Shown: positions 42,298-50,906, counted from the stretch's first letter. The stretch is 64,000 nucleotides of DNA from Caenicola sp034331105 (GCA_034331105.1 JAXQGB010000014.1:186001-250000); one strand, 5' to 3'. The notes: generated by a model from the letters alone, not told the origin. Translations and numbers: made by a program.

Positions 42298-42759
42298 TTA
42301 TGACTTTGAAGAAAGGTGTTTCAGGACCAGTTCTTTTATTCTCCCGCCATCTGCTCGGCCTTTAACAGAAGCTACGGCTTTGCCCATGACTTTGCCCATA
42401 TCTTTGGGACCTGATGCTCCGACCTGTGCTGAGATCTCAGCTACTATTTTTTCGATCTCTTCGTCAGAAAGCTGTTCGGGCTGGTAAGAATCGAGCACTT
42501 TGACTTCTTCAAGCTCACTGTCAGCCCTGTCATGCGCACCGCCTGACCTGTACATTTCTGCCGCTTCATTCCGCTGCTTGATAAGTCTCCGAACGATAAC
42601 AAGGACTTCATCATCTGTAAGGGGAAGACCCCTGCCTTTTTCGATCTGAGCCATCTGTATGGCAGATTTCAGCATCCTGAGGACTGAGAGCCTTAGGTCA
42701 TCTCTCTTTTTCATTGCATCGACCAGATCGTTCTGGATCTTCAGTTCAAGGTCGGACAT
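42298..42759 (-). CDS. yqeY: GatB/YqeY domain-containing protein
   Basis: A 153-residue helical protein whose C-terminal half matches the tRNA-binding YqeY tail of GatB. The N-terminal LKIQNDLVDAMKKRDDLRLSVLRMLKSAI is characteristic. Its function is unsettled; it has been linked to tRNA-dependent amidation. It lies 2 bp downstream of rpsU, the usual rpsU-yqeY pair. Confidence 0.94.
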   Translation of the reverse strand: MSDLELKIQNDLVDAMKKRDDLRLSVLRMLKSAIQMAQIEKGRGLPLTDDEVLVIVRRLIKQRNEAAEMYRSGGAHDRADSELEEVKVLDSYQPEQLSDEEIEKIVAEISAQVGASGPKDMGKVMGKAVASVKGRADGGRIKELVLKHLSSKS

Positions 42760-42761
42760 AA

Positions 42762-42950
42762 CTAATAATCAGCCTTCCTGCCTTTGTTTCGGGCCATTTC
42801 AGCCTTCTTACGTTTTTTGATCTCACTGGGTTTTTCGTAATGCTCATGCTTCTTTGCTTCACGAAGCACGCCCACCTTCCGAAGTTCACGCTTAAAACGT
42901 TTCAGCGCATCCTCTATCGACTCGTTATCTCGTCTGGTTACGGTGGTCAC
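42762..42950 (-). CDS. rpsU: 30S ribosomal protein S21
   Basis: A 62-residue basic protein with the S21 signature ESIEDALKRFKRELRKVG (~10-27) and a Lys-rich tail. It binds late in 30S assembly near the anti-Shine-Dalgarno. The start is a GTG with GGGGGGAA upstream. It is preceded by a promoter with an inverted repeat (43023-43051). Confidence 0.96.
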   Translation of the reverse strand: MTTVTRRDNESIEDALKRFKRELRKVGVLREAKKHEHYEKPSEIKKRKKAEMARNKGRKADY

Positions 42951-43022
42951 CTACATTCCCCCCTTTCTCGGCCACTCACAAAACATAAACACATATGTGC
43001 AGTGGGGGATAAACACCATGTT

Positions 43023-43051
43023 ATTGTATCGTACTATTGAATTCGATACAA
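43023..43051 (-). promoter_or_regulatory. Promoter of rpsU-yqeY with embedded inverted repeat
   Basis: TTGTAT (43046-43051), a 17-bp spacer and TACAAT (43023-43028) on the minus strand. The 8-bp arms TTGTATCG (43024-43031) and CGATACAA (43044-43051) form a perfect inverted repeat covering both boxes, so a dimeric regulator could bind there. Confidence 0.55.
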
Positions 43052-43059
43052 GCGGTCAG

Positions 43060-44397
43060 TTACAAAAACTCCGGGAATTCGGAATTATCCGGGTAACATT
43101 TCGAGACAAGGTCTGATGTCAGAATCCCGTTCATATATTTTTGAGGCGTAACATGGAGTTCTTCACCTATTTCTGCATTTTCGGAAAGTGCAGCGACCCT
43201 TATATAGTTGCGGGCAAGTCCGCGAACAGTATCATTGATTTTTTGCTCAACAAGGATCTCTACATCTTTACCTATCCACTTTGAACAGTAATTCCTGTGC
43301 AGAGCGTCCGCTTCCGTGAGTGCTTTTGCAAGCCTTTGCTTTACTTCGTTCTCAGGCGGACAGGCCATCTGTGCGGCAGATGTGCCCTCTCTGGGAGAAT
43401 AATTAAAAATATGCATCTTTCCAAAACCTATATCATTAATGAACCGGATGCTGTTTTCAAATGCTTTTTCATCCTCACCGGGAAAACCTACCATCAGATC
43501 AGTGCTCAGGTGTACATCTTCTCCGAGCTTGTTTCTGATGTTATCGGTTATCACACGGAATCCTTTTGTAGTGTAGCCCCTTCTCATCCCGGCAAGAACA
43601 CCGTCATCTCCGCTTTGCAGCGGAAGGTGAAGATGCCTGCAGAAAGTCTCTGTTTCCGCGATCGACTCCAGCAGCCTCTTATCAACAGCAAAAGGCTCTA
43701 TCGATCCAAACCTCAGCCTCTTTAGTCCTTTTATTGAACCGATCTTTCTTACAAGAAGCGGAAGGTCTTCATACAGCCCAAGGTGGACCCCTGTAAGTAC
43801 GATCTCAGGGCAGCCTGACTGAACGATCTTCTCCGCCTCGGCAAGAGCTTCATCGAAATTCCTTGAGACCGGGTTCCCCCTGACATAAGGAACTATGCAA
43901 TAGCTGCAGAAATGGCTGCATCCGTCCTGCACCTTAAGGAATGCCCTGGTGTGAAGTCTGGGTCTGTCAAGCAGGAGGTCATCCCACGATCCGTCCGTCA
44001 TTATGTCATCGTCGAAAATGGAAAAACATGATCTTCGCTCTTTCTTTGTAAACCAGTCGGCCGCAAGCTCGACAATTTTATGTTTCATCCTGTTGCCTAT
44101 CAAAATATCAACGCCGAGAGTTACTCTGTCTGAGTCAGACATCCTCTGTGCGTAGCATCCGCATGCGATGATAAGCGAATCGGGATTTTCCCTCTTCATT
44201 TTACGGATCAGCTTTCGGCATTTCCTGTCTGCGGCTGCTGTTATGGTACAGCTTACGATCACAATAATGTCGGGGGCGTCAGGGGATTGAACCGCACCGG
44301 CCTTTTCAAATGAGGCAGCTATGGCCTCTCCCTCATATTGGTTTGTGCGGCATCCCTGTATGTGTACTGAGTATGTTTTGTCCATTAAAGGGTACAT
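43060..44397 (-). CDS. mtaB: tRNA N6-threonylcarbamoyladenosine methylthiotransferase MtaB
   Basis: A 445-residue radical SAM methylthiotransferase that turns t6A37 into ms2t6A37 in tRNA. The N-terminal UPF0004 domain holds three cluster cysteines in GCRTNQYEGE (~15-24), SCTIT (~49-53) and CGCYAQR (~79-85). The radical SAM cluster is C-S-H-F-C-S-Y-C (~159-166, CxxxCxxC). A C-terminal TRAM-like part follows (LVEQKINDTVRGLARNYIRV). MtaB is favoured over MiaB and RimO from the N-terminal SVHIQGCRTN block. ATG 44397 follows AAGGAC. Confidence 0.9.
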   Translation of the reverse strand: MYPLMDKTYSVHIQGCRTNQYEGEAIAASFEKAGAVQSPDAPDIIVIVSCTITAAADRKCRKLIRKMKRENPDSLIIACGCYAQRMSDSDRVTLGVDILIGNRMKHKIVELAADWFTKKERRSCFSIFDDDIMTDGSWDDLLLDRPRLHTRAFLKVQDGCSHFCSYCIVPYVRGNPVSRNFDEALAEAEKIVQSGCPEIVLTGVHLGLYEDLPLLVRKIGSIKGLKRLRFGSIEPFAVDKRLLESIAETETFCRHLHLPLQSGDDGVLAGMRRGYTTKGFRVITDNIRNKLGEDVHLSTDLMVGFPGEDEKAFENSIRFINDIGFGKMHIFNYSPREGTSAAQMACPPENEVKQRLAKALTEADALHRNYCSKWIGKDVEILVEQKINDTVRGLARNYIRVAALSENAEIGEELHVTPQKYMNGILTSDLVSKCYPDNSEFPEFL

Positions 44398-44412
44398 TTT
44401 ACAAATCGTCCT

Positions 44413-45120
44413 TTAGTTCATTGAGAACCAGCCGCAGGCGACAGCAACTGCCGTACTTGCCCTTAGGATCCTATCGCCCAGGTTCACCGGCTTAAAGTTC
44501 TTTGCCAGCAACAGCTCTGTCTCAGAGGGAGACCAGTCTCCCTCCGGCCCTATGGCGATCGCTGCAGGACTCGTGATCTCCGTCTTTGAAAGTGGCCTGG
44601 CGTCTGAAGAGAGCATTGCCGCTAACCTGCAGTCTGGCAGCAGGTCAGGATCAAGCTCTGTTAATGTTACAGGCTGCAGGAGTACAGGCGGAGCAGCAGC
44701 GCCTGCCTGCCGGGTAGCCTCTTCAAGGACCTTGTCCCAACGTGACATTTTTTCTTTGAGTTTAATTCCGGAATATCTGGGAACGCTTCGTTCACATGCA
44801 AGCAGGTGTATCGTATGCACGCTTGTCTCGGCTGCAAATCTGAGAGACTGGTCGAATTGATCGCTTTTGAGCAGCCCCAGCAGCAGGTGAAGTTCTATAG
44901 ATGGAGCTGCCTCTGCAGTTCTTGATAATTCCTCTGCGAAGACAAGCTCTCCTTCACATAAAAGCCGAAGCTGGACTTTCTCGCCGGAGAGCAGTCCTTC
45001 AGCCAAAGATCCTGTGCAGCAGCGTCTCACCCTTATCAGATGATGCGCCTGCTCCTGATCTATTAGCCAGCGTCCATCCTTACAAATGCATTTTTCAAGA
45101 CGCAGCCTTGGCAGCGACAC
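44413..45120 (-). CDS. rsmE: 16S rRNA (uracil-1498-N3)-methyltransferase RsmE
   Basis: A ~235-residue SPOUT methyltransferase. An N-terminal PUA-like domain (LPRLRLEK to ~70) is followed by the knot region: ERSVPRY (~110), KVLEEATRQAGAAAPP (~131-146), IAIGPEGDWSPSETELL (~187-203) and LGDRILRASTAVAVA (~213-227). GTG 45120 has AAGGGAG 9 bp upstream; the ATG at 45141 lacks a site. It overlaps the end of prmA, so the two genes are coupled. Confidence 0.9.
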   Translation of the reverse strand: MSLPRLRLEKCICKDGRWLIDQEQAHHLIRVRRCCTGSLAEGLLSGEKVQLRLLCEGELVFAEELSRTAEAAPSIELHLLLGLLKSDQFDQSLRFAAETSVHTIHLLACERSVPRYSGIKLKEKMSRWDKVLEEATRQAGAAAPPVLLQPVTLTELDPDLLPDCRLAAMLSSDARPLSKTEITSPAAIAIGPEGDWSPSETELLLAKNFKPVNLGDRILRASTAVAVACGWFSMN

Positions 45121-45967
45121 CCCACCAGTCTCCCTTCGCATGCTCTTTGACTATGACCATTTTTGCTTTTTCCAAAGCCTCAACGAAGATGTTTCTCTCT
45201 GTGAGGAGCATGCCCGAAAAAATAGCCATACCCTCTCTCCCGATAACTTTTGGCACCTGATCGACCATCGTTGAGAGAGGTTCGAGAAGGATGTTTGCAG
45301 TCAGCAGGTCTACCCTATGCCTGAAACCATTAAGAAGGTCTCCTGTAGCAAGATCGATCTTTGCAGGATCCAAACCGTTCAGTTCGAAATTTTTATTGAC
45401 CTCTTCTATCACGGCCGGGTCGATATCACGCGCATAAGATTTATCAGCGCCTAATTTTATTGCGCATATCGTCAGTATCCCGGATCCGGTACCGATGTCT
45501 GCCGTAGTCATCCCGGGCTTCACAAAATCTTCCATCAGCTCCAGGACTATCTGGGTACTCTCGTGATAGCCCGTTCCAAAAGCACTTCCGGGATTTATGT
45601 AAAGCGGGATGAGTCCTTCGGGCTCGGTCCCCTTATGCCAGGGAGCAAGCACCACCATAGACTTTCCTACAGGCAACGGAGGAAAAGCCTCCTCCGATGC
45701 AACATTCCATGGCTGGTTTTCTATTTTTCCAAAATCATCTATTTTGATATTGCTCCATTCCTTCATAGCATCAAGAAGCTTTGCTTTCCAGAAGTACAGG
45801 TCTTCGCTGCTTCTGTAGTATGCTCTTAACTTGATGCCCCCTGAGGGAAGTTCCTGAAGCTCAGTGCCGATGCTCCCTGAAATGTCAGCTATAGAAAAAA
45901 GCACTTCCTCTTGTCCGTCATCTGCTGATAAGGTTATATACCACCAGTAACTGTCATTTTTTATCAT
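45095..45967 (-). CDS. prmA: Ribosomal protein L11 methyltransferase
   Basis: A 290-residue SAM-dependent methyltransferase. An N-terminal L11-recognition domain (~1-100) leads to the catalytic domain with AFGTGYHESTQIVLELMED (~135-153), SAM motif I TADIGTGSGILTICAIKLGA (~160-179) and the NILLEPLSTM motif (~231-240). The usual GTHPTT is GYHEST here, a mild variation. ATG 45967 has AAAGGAG 9 bp upstream. It begins the prmA-rsmE-mtaB group. Confidence 0.92.
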   Translation of the reverse strand: MIKNDSYWWYITLSADDGQEEVLFSIADISGSIGTELQELPSGGIKLRAYYRSSEDLYFWKAKLLDAMKEWSNIKIDDFGKIENQPWNVASEEAFPPLPVGKSMVVLAPWHKGTEPEGLIPLYINPGSAFGTGYHESTQIVLELMEDFVKPGMTTADIGTGSGILTICAIKLGADKSYARDIDPAVIEEVNKNFELNGLDPAKIDLATGDLLNGFRHRVDLLTANILLEPLSTMVDQVPKVIGREGMAIFSGMLLTERNIFVEALEKAKMVIVKEHAKGDWWGVAAKAAS

Positions 45968-45996
45968 CAAACCCAACTCCTTTCAAGGCGCACTTT

Positions 45997-46026
45997 ATTG
46001 TACTCTATTAAGACCTTCACGAACAA
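45997..46026 (-). promoter_or_regulatory. Predicted promoter of prmA-rsmE-mtaB
   Basis: TTGTTC (46021-46026), an 18-bp spacer and TACAAT (45997-46002) on the minus strand lie 30 bp upstream of the prmA start. Confidence 0.5.
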
Positions 46027-46051
46027 CAAAACATTTGATCGAAGCAACAAA

Positions 46052-46105
46052 CAGGGGAGGATCCTTAATTTCCAAAAAGGAACAGGATCCTCCCCTGATT
46101 TTTTA
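46052..46105 (-). terminator. Terminator after livF of LIV operon 2
   Basis: CAGGGGAGGATCC (46052-46064) pairs perfectly with GGATCCTCCCCTG (46085-46097). The + strand is followed by six T; the minus strand by TTTGTTG. It lies about 30-80 bp beyond the livF stop. Confidence 0.7.
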
Positions 46106-46135
46106 CATGACCTAAACTAAAAAAATCGTTTAGGA

Positions 46136-46867
46136 TTATTTCTTCTTTCCTCCCAGATACGCTTCCTCTATTTCAGGATTATGGAGGAGTTCCTTCGAAT
46201 CTCCCTCAATAATTATCTTGCCTGTCTGGAGGACATATGCCCTGTTGGAAAGCAGGAGGGCCTTCCTCGCGTTCTGTTCAACGATCAGGATGGTCATTCC
46301 GAGCAGTTGGTTGACCTCCGTCAGTTCCTTGAATATCTCGTTGATTATTATTGGTGCAAGTCCCAGTGAAGGTTCATCCAGCAGCAGCACCCTGGGCATT
46401 GCCATGAGCGCCCTTCCTATGGCCAGCATCTGCTGCTCTCCGCCTGAAAGTGTACCTGCATATTGCCCCTGTCTCTCTTCAAGACGCGGGAAGAGGTGAT
46501 AGACCTTTTTCAGCTGCTCTGCAACCATGCTGCGGTCTTTCAGGGGGAACGCACCCATCTGAAGGTTTTCATATACAGTCAGCGGGGCAAATACTTTTCT
46601 TCCTTCCGGAGAGAGGCTTATTCCTGCTGTAACGACCTGAAAGCTCTTTAATGGCAGGGATTTTCCATCAAGAAGTATGTCTCCGCCTGCCCTTGGGACA
46701 TCTCCCATTATCGCGCTCATCATTGTGGATTTTCCGGCACCGTTTGCTCCTATTACTGCTACTATCTCTCCCGGATATACATCAAGGTCGACACCCTTAA
46801 GAGCCTGGATGGCTCCGTAATTGACCGACAGATTTTTTACTGAGAGGATAGGCCTTTTATCTTCCAT
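46136..46867 (-). CDS. livF: Branched-chain amino-acid ABC transporter ATPase LivF (system 2)
   Basis: A 243-residue ABC ATPase with Walker A GANGAGKSTM (~43-52), signature LSGGEQQMLAIGRAL (~143-157), Walker B LLLDEPSLGLAP (~166-177) and ILIVEQN (~200-206). ATG 46867 is taken as start because GAGGAGG lies ahead and the sequence before it does not look like LivF. It starts 5 bp after livG. The closest paralogue is the system-1 LivF at 32.9 kb. Confidence 0.95.
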   Translation of the reverse strand: MEDKRPILSVKNLSVNYGAIQALKGVDLDVYPGEIVAVIGANGAGKSTMMSAIMGDVPRAGGDILLDGKSLPLKSFQVVTAGISLSPEGRKVFAPLTVYENLQMGAFPLKDRSMVAEQLKKVYHLFPRLEERQGQYAGTLSGGEQQMLAIGRALMAMPRVLLLDEPSLGLAPIIINEIFKELTEVNQLLGMTILIVEQNARKALLLSNRAYVLQTGKIIIEGDSKELLHNPEIEEAYLGGKKK

Positions 46868-46871
46868 TGTC

Positions 46872-47639
46872 CTATTCCTCCTCTCCCAGATAGGCTTTGA
46901 GGACTTCGGGGTGGCTCTGTATTTCATCCGGAGAACCTTCAGCAATTTTTGCTCCAAAGTTCATGCAGACGATATGGGGGCATATCTCCATGACCATGTC
47001 CATATGGTGTTCAATGAGGAGTATTGTAAGATTGAAGTCGCTGTGAATAAGCTTGATAAGTTCATTGAGCTGTTCAACTTCCTCCGCGTTCATTCCTGCG
47101 GCAGGCTCGTCCAGAAGCAGCAGGTCAGGCCTGAGGGAAATAGCTCTTGCTATTTCCAGACGCCTTTGAAGTCCGTATGGAAGATTTCCTGCTGCCTGAT
47201 CGGCACGATCTGCCAGCCCGACTCTCTCAAGAAGCCCCATACTTTCATCCCTTGTAGCTTTCTCCATGCTTTTCCATCGTCCCAGGTGGCTGACAGCTTC
47301 AAAGAAGCTGTATTTATAATGCTGCTGCGCCGCAGTCATTACGTTATCAAGTACAGAAGATGCGGCAAAAAGCCTGAGGTTCTGGAACGTTCTTGCTATC
47401 CCCAGAGAGATGACCTGATAAGTCTTAAGCCTGTTTATGTTTTTTCCCCTGAATTCGATCTCTCCGCTCGTTACGTCGTATACGCCGGTTACAAGGTTGA
47501 ATATGGTAGTCTTGCCTGCGCCATTGGGTCCTATAAGGCCTGCCAGTTCACCTGTCTCTATGACAAAGGACATATCCTTGACAGCCTGAACTCCTCCAAA
47601 AGACTTATTGACATCTTTAAGTTCAAGTATCGCGGACAT
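46872..47639 (-). CDS. livG: Branched-chain amino-acid ABC transporter ATPase LivG (system 2)
   Basis: A 255-residue LivG-type ATPase. Walker A is GPNGAGKTT (~37-45), the segment IARTFQNLRLFAASSVLDNVM holds the Q-loop, signature LPYGLQRRLEIARAI (~150-164), Walker B LLLLDEPAAGMN (~169-180) and LIEHHMDMV (~203-211). Its ATG overlaps the livM stop codon. Confidence 0.95.
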   Translation of the reverse strand: MSAILELKDVNKSFGGVQAVKDMSFVIETGELAGLIGPNGAGKTTIFNLVTGVYDVTSGEIEFRGKNINRLKTYQVISLGIARTFQNLRLFAASSVLDNVMTAAQQHYKYSFFEAVSHLGRWKSMEKATRDESMGLLERVGLADRADQAAGNLPYGLQRRLEIARAISLRPDLLLLDEPAAGMNAEEVEQLNELIKLIHSDFNLTILLIEHHMDMVMEICPHIVCMNFGAKIAEGSPDEIQSHPEVLKAYLGEEE

Positions 47640-48523
47640 CAGCGTACGCCTCCATCCTCTGCGGTTATCTTCTTCCTGCGTGAGAAAATGCTTTTTATAT
47701 AGTCTTTCGTAAGTTCGTTGGTTCCCATGATCCCCTCCGGCCTCAGTACCATTACCAGGACCAGGACAAGTCCGTAAACCAACATGCGGTACTGTGATAT
47801 CGGCCTGAAGAGCTCAGTTACCAATGTCAGTATTGTCGTTCCTATAAGGCACCCGCTCATCGAACCGAGTCCCCCGAATACGACTATCGAGACTAGTTCT
47901 GTTGATTTTGCCATGTCAAACATGACCGGCTGTATAAAGGACATGAATCCCCCCAGCAGTGCGCCGGAGACGCCACAGTAAAAACCCGAGATTGCGAGGC
48001 TGAAGACCCTGAACTTTGCTGTGTTGAAACCAAGCAGGGAAGCAGCAATATAGTCATCCCGGCAAGCCTTGAAAGCCCTGCCGAAACTGCTGTTTACAAG
48101 GAAGAACATCCCCACGGCCATTATCACCAGAAAAGTCAGGGCCACCGGCATACTCGAATAGTTGTCGATGCCGGGATAACCCCTGGCTCCCCTGGTCACG
48201 CCTTCCCAGTTTTCTATGACCAGCCTTATGGCTTCGCCCAGGCCAAGGGAGGCTATCGTATAGTAGTCCCCTACAAGCTTAAGAGTCGGTATGCCTATCA
48301 GATAGGCGAAAACCATCGCAAAGATGCCGCCCGCGATTATTGCCCCTATGAAGTGGACTTCATACTGCACTGTCAGGATCGCTGCCGTATATGCACCTAT
48401 CGCCATGTAACCTGCATGCCCCAGAGTAAAGACCCCCGTAAAACCTGTGAAAAGTGATACTCCAAGCGCGGCTATGCAGTTGATGGCAAGCAGCGTTATT
48501 ATGCCTGTTGTGTAACCATCCAT
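47639..48523 (-). CDS. livM: Branched-chain amino-acid ABC transporter permease LivM (system 2)
   Basis: A 294-residue permease with LivM signatures SLFTGFTGVFTLGHAGYMAIGAYTAA (~23-48) and SLGLGEAIRLVIENWEGVTRGARGYPGI (~92-119), plus the coupling loop VFGGLGSMSGCLIGTTIL (~208-225). Compared with the system-1 LivM it lacks about 50 residues, mostly at the N-terminus. It lies 9 bp downstream of livH. Confidence 0.95.
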   Translation of the reverse strand: MDGYTTGIITLLAINCIAALGVSLFTGFTGVFTLGHAGYMAIGAYTAAILTVQYEVHFIGAIIAGGIFAMVFAYLIGIPTLKLVGDYYTIASLGLGEAIRLVIENWEGVTRGARGYPGIDNYSSMPVALTFLVIMAVGMFFLVNSSFGRAFKACRDDYIAASLLGFNTAKFRVFSLAISGFYCGVSGALLGGFMSFIQPVMFDMAKSTELVSIVVFGGLGSMSGCLIGTTILTLVTELFRPISQYRMLVYGLVLVLVMVLRPEGIMGTNELTKDYIKSIFSRRKKITAEDGGVR

Positions 48524-48532
48524 ACCAGGTCC

Positions 48533-49414
48533 CTACACTTTCTCGCCCACGGATTTTCCAAAAAGCCCCGTGGGACGGATAATGAGAGTCACGATAAGGA
48601 GACCGAAAACGACCAGGTCCCTGAACTGGCTGGATATAAAACCTGCCGTCAGCATCTCCGCAAGACCAAGAATGAGGCTGCCTACAACAGCACCCGGAAG
48701 TGAGCCAAGTCCTCCGATCACAGCTGCTACAAATGCTTTTGTAGTTATCATTCCAAGCTGAGGATAAAGTGTGTACCTTACAGACAAAAAGATCCCACCG
48801 ACTCCTGCAAGAAGTCCGGCTACAAAGAAGACTATGGAGATAAGCCTGTTGACATTGACACCCATCAGTCCCGCGGTCCTGAGGTTATAAGAAGCCGCCC
48901 TTATAGCCAGCCCCCACTTAGTCTTTGAAAGGAATAGCTGGAGCCCTACAAGAAAGACTACCGCAGTGACCAGGGAGAGGAGGTCAAAAGCGCTCGTAGT
49001 TGCAAGTCCGAAGAAATTTACAGGCTGCGTCGGAATTACCGGAGGAAGCGCCCTGAAGCGGCCGCCTACGGTAACTACGAAAATATTCTCGATGACTATG
49101 CTCATACCCATTGAGGCAATAAGCATATATAGGGTAATGGGAGTGCGCTCACGTATCGGTTTGTATGCAAGACGCTCAACTATCACTGCCGAAACTCCTG
49201 CTCCGATCAACGCAGCGAAAGAGGCTGTCCAGATGTTCATCCCGGCGCCCTTTAAAACAAAATAACAAATGTAACCTCCAATAACAAGAAAGCCTCCATG
49301 TGCGAAATTTGAGAAGAGAAGGATGGAATAGACTAATGAGTAACCAACTGCTATCAAGGCGTATACCGACCCGAGAGAAAGGCCGTTAATGACTTGCTGG
49401 ATTATCATATCCAA
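48533..49414 (-). CDS. livH: Branched-chain amino-acid ABC transporter permease LivH (system 2)
   Basis: A 293-residue permease. Signatures are NGLSLGSVYALIAVGYSLVYSILLFSNFAHGGF (~10-42) and AVIGGLGSLPGAVVGSLILGLAEML (~224-248). A TTG at 49414 with GAGGTG 7 bp ahead is the best start. A stable stem-loop at 49479-49506 lies between it and the binding-protein gene. Confidence 0.95.
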   Translation of the reverse strand: MDMIIQQVINGLSLGSVYALIAVGYSLVYSILLFSNFAHGGFLVIGGYICYFVLKGAGMNIWTASFAALIGAGVSAVIVERLAYKPIRERTPITLYMLIASMGMSIVIENIFVVTVGGRFRALPPVIPTQPVNFFGLATTSAFDLLSLVTAVVFLVGLQLFLSKTKWGLAIRAASYNLRTAGLMGVNVNRLISIVFFVAGLLAGVGGIFLSVRYTLYPQLGMITTKAFVAAVIGGLGSLPGAVVGSLILGLAEMLTAGFISSQFRDLVVFGLLIVTLIIRPTGLFGKSVGEKV

Positions 49415-49478
49415 TTTAAAACACCTCTGCCTTTCTGGTGCTTAACCAGTTTTCAGAACCTGTTGAAAGGGCCTGAAC

Positions 49479-49506
49479 GGGCTTGGGGAATAAATTCCCC
49501 AAGCCC
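49479..49506 (-). promoter_or_regulatory. Stable stem-loop between binding-protein gene and livH (system 2)
   Basis: GGGCTTGGGGAA and TTCCCCAAGCCC form a perfect 12-bp stem with a TAAA loop. No T-run follows on the minus strand, so it would stabilise the upstream mRNA 3' end more than terminate. It sits in the same place as the hairpin of LIV operon 1. Confidence 0.65.
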
Positions 49507-49529
49507 ACATGGAATAGCATTCAGTGAAA

Positions 49530-50681
49530 TTATTTGGGTTCGACTTTCTGGAAGAATTTAGCTTTAAGGTCATCGCCGACCTTAAGGATTACGCCTGCCT
49601 TGTTGAGCGGGTTGTGATCCTTGGCATTGATCGTCAGTACGGCATGGTTGAGTTTGAGGCCTTTTGTTGATTCGAGCGCTTTGGCGATCGCAGGACCCTC
49701 TGCTTTGCCTGCGCGCTTGATGGCATCTACAAGCCAGTAAGTTGCATCATATGCCATTGTACCGTTTACGAATTCCTTACAGTCATCATTGTAGACTTTC
49801 TTGTAGCGGGCAAAGATAGGGGCCATTCCGGGATCTTCAAGGTATGTATGGTTGACCCAGTAGGTGCCTTTCATGGAATCTCCGGCGATCTCATTCATGA
49901 ATTCGCCGTATCCGTCGCCGCCTATTATTGTCATATCGTTAAGACCGAGCTCTTTTGCCTGCTTGATGATCAGGGCCATGTCCTTGCCCATTCCCGGCAG
50001 GAAGAGTACGTTTGCGCCTGAGCTCTTGACCTTTGTCAGCTGTGCACGGAAGTCAACGTCTGTTTCGCGATATCCTTCGTCAGCTACGATCTTGCCCTTC
50101 AATCCGGTGTAGTTCTTCGTGAAGAACTCTCTGAGTCCCTGGGCGTAGTCAGAACCTACGTTGTAAAGGACAGCGGCTTTGTCTTTCTTGAGAGTAGTCA
50201 TTGCAAGTTCTGCTGCGAGTGCTCCCTGATAGGGGTCCGTGAAGCAGATACGGAAGGAATAGGGGCGGACATTGCCTTTACTGTCCACTGTAACCAGCGG
50301 GTTGGTTCCGACTGTTGATATCTGAGGGGTCTTTCCCTTGTCAACTATCGGCGCTGTTGCAATGTTGATGCCGCTTGAGTTGGCTCCGATGATCGCGACG
50401 ACTTTGTCGCTTTCGATCATACGGCGGACAGCGTTGACCGCGTCTTCGTTACGTGTTTTTGTATCATAAATGACCAGTTCGATCGGACGGCCGAGAACTC
50501 CGCCCTTGGCGTTTACATCGCCGACTACCATTTTAGCCATGTTGACTTCTGTGATGCCATATGCGGCGTAGTCGCCGGTGAGGGCTGCCAGATATCCGAC
50601 TTTGATGGGATCTGCTGCAAATGCCGCTCCTGCGGCGCAAAGAATAATAATAACTGCCATAACTGCAAGGATCTTCTTCAA
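49530..50681 (-). CDS. Branched-chain amino-acid ABC transporter substrate-binding protein (system 2)
   Basis: A 383-residue periplasmic binding protein (Peripla_BP_6). A signal peptide (KKILAVMAVIIILCAAGAAFA, cleavage before ADPIKVGY ~23) lacks a lipobox. Family blocks are GYLAALTGDYAAYGITEVNMAKM (~29-51), IIGANSSGINIATAPIVDKGKTPQIS (~96-121), YNVGSDYAQGLREFF and GGDGYGEFMNE. The start is a TTG at 50681 with GGAGGTG ahead. It leads LIV operon 2 under the promoter at 50844-50872. Ligand not identifiable from sequence. Confidence 0.93.
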   Translation of the reverse strand: MKKILAVMAVIIILCAAGAAFAADPIKVGYLAALTGDYAAYGITEVNMAKMVVGDVNAKGGVLGRPIELVIYDTKTRNEDAVNAVRRMIESDKVVAIIGANSSGINIATAPIVDKGKTPQISTVGTNPLVTVDSKGNVRPYSFRICFTDPYQGALAAELAMTTLKKDKAAVLYNVGSDYAQGLREFFTKNYTGLKGKIVADEGYRETDVDFRAQLTKVKSSGANVLFLPGMGKDMALIIKQAKELGLNDMTIIGGDGYGEFMNEIAGDSMKGTYWVNHTYLEDPGMAPIFARYKKVYNDDCKEFVNGTMAYDATYWLVDAIKRAGKAEGPAIAKALESTKGLKLNHAVLTINAKDHNPLNKAGVILKVGDDLKAKFFQKVEPK

Positions 50682-50843
50682 TATACTGCACCTCCATTAA
50701 TGTTGTGGAAATGATTCAGATACGGATAAAGTTGCCGAGTGATCCCAGAACTTACTGCCTGTACCTCACCTCCAGTCGGCTGCACAGTTATGATAATACA
50801 ATAATGGGAAAAATACTAAGAAGGTAATTGATCTGCTTCGATT

Positions 50844-50872
50844 ATTCTATAATCCATAATTGGATATGTAAA
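50844..50872 (-). promoter_or_regulatory. Promoter of LIV operon 2
   Basis: TTTACA (50867-50872), an exact 17-bp spacer and TAGAAT (50844-50849) on the minus strand. The spacer contains ATCCA-TAAT-TGGAT (50852-50865), an inverted repeat suited to a repressor between the two boxes. Confidence 0.65.
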
Positions 50873-50888
50873 GAATGAATCGTCTGTG

Positions 50889-50906
50889 AATTCAAAATTT
50901 TGAATT
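50889..50906. repeat. 18-bp perfect palindrome upstream of the LIV-2 promoter
   Basis: AATTCAAAATTTTGAATT is self-complementary and starts 17 bp upstream of the -35 box. It may be an operator or activator site, though AT-rich DNA yields such palindromes by chance now and then. Confidence 0.4.

Noticed and set aside
46052..46105. Plus-strand terminator with T6 as evidence of a plus-strand gene upstream
   Set aside because: Only minus-strand genes lie on both sides; the T-run is likely a by-product of the symmetric hairpin.
46821..47702. A 293-codon plus-strand reading frame opposite livG (system 2)
   Set aside because: It runs antisense to a clear ABC ATPase gene, its product is Cys/Phe/Ser-rich without any domain, and it has no ribosome site. 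It mirrors the codon bias of the real gene.
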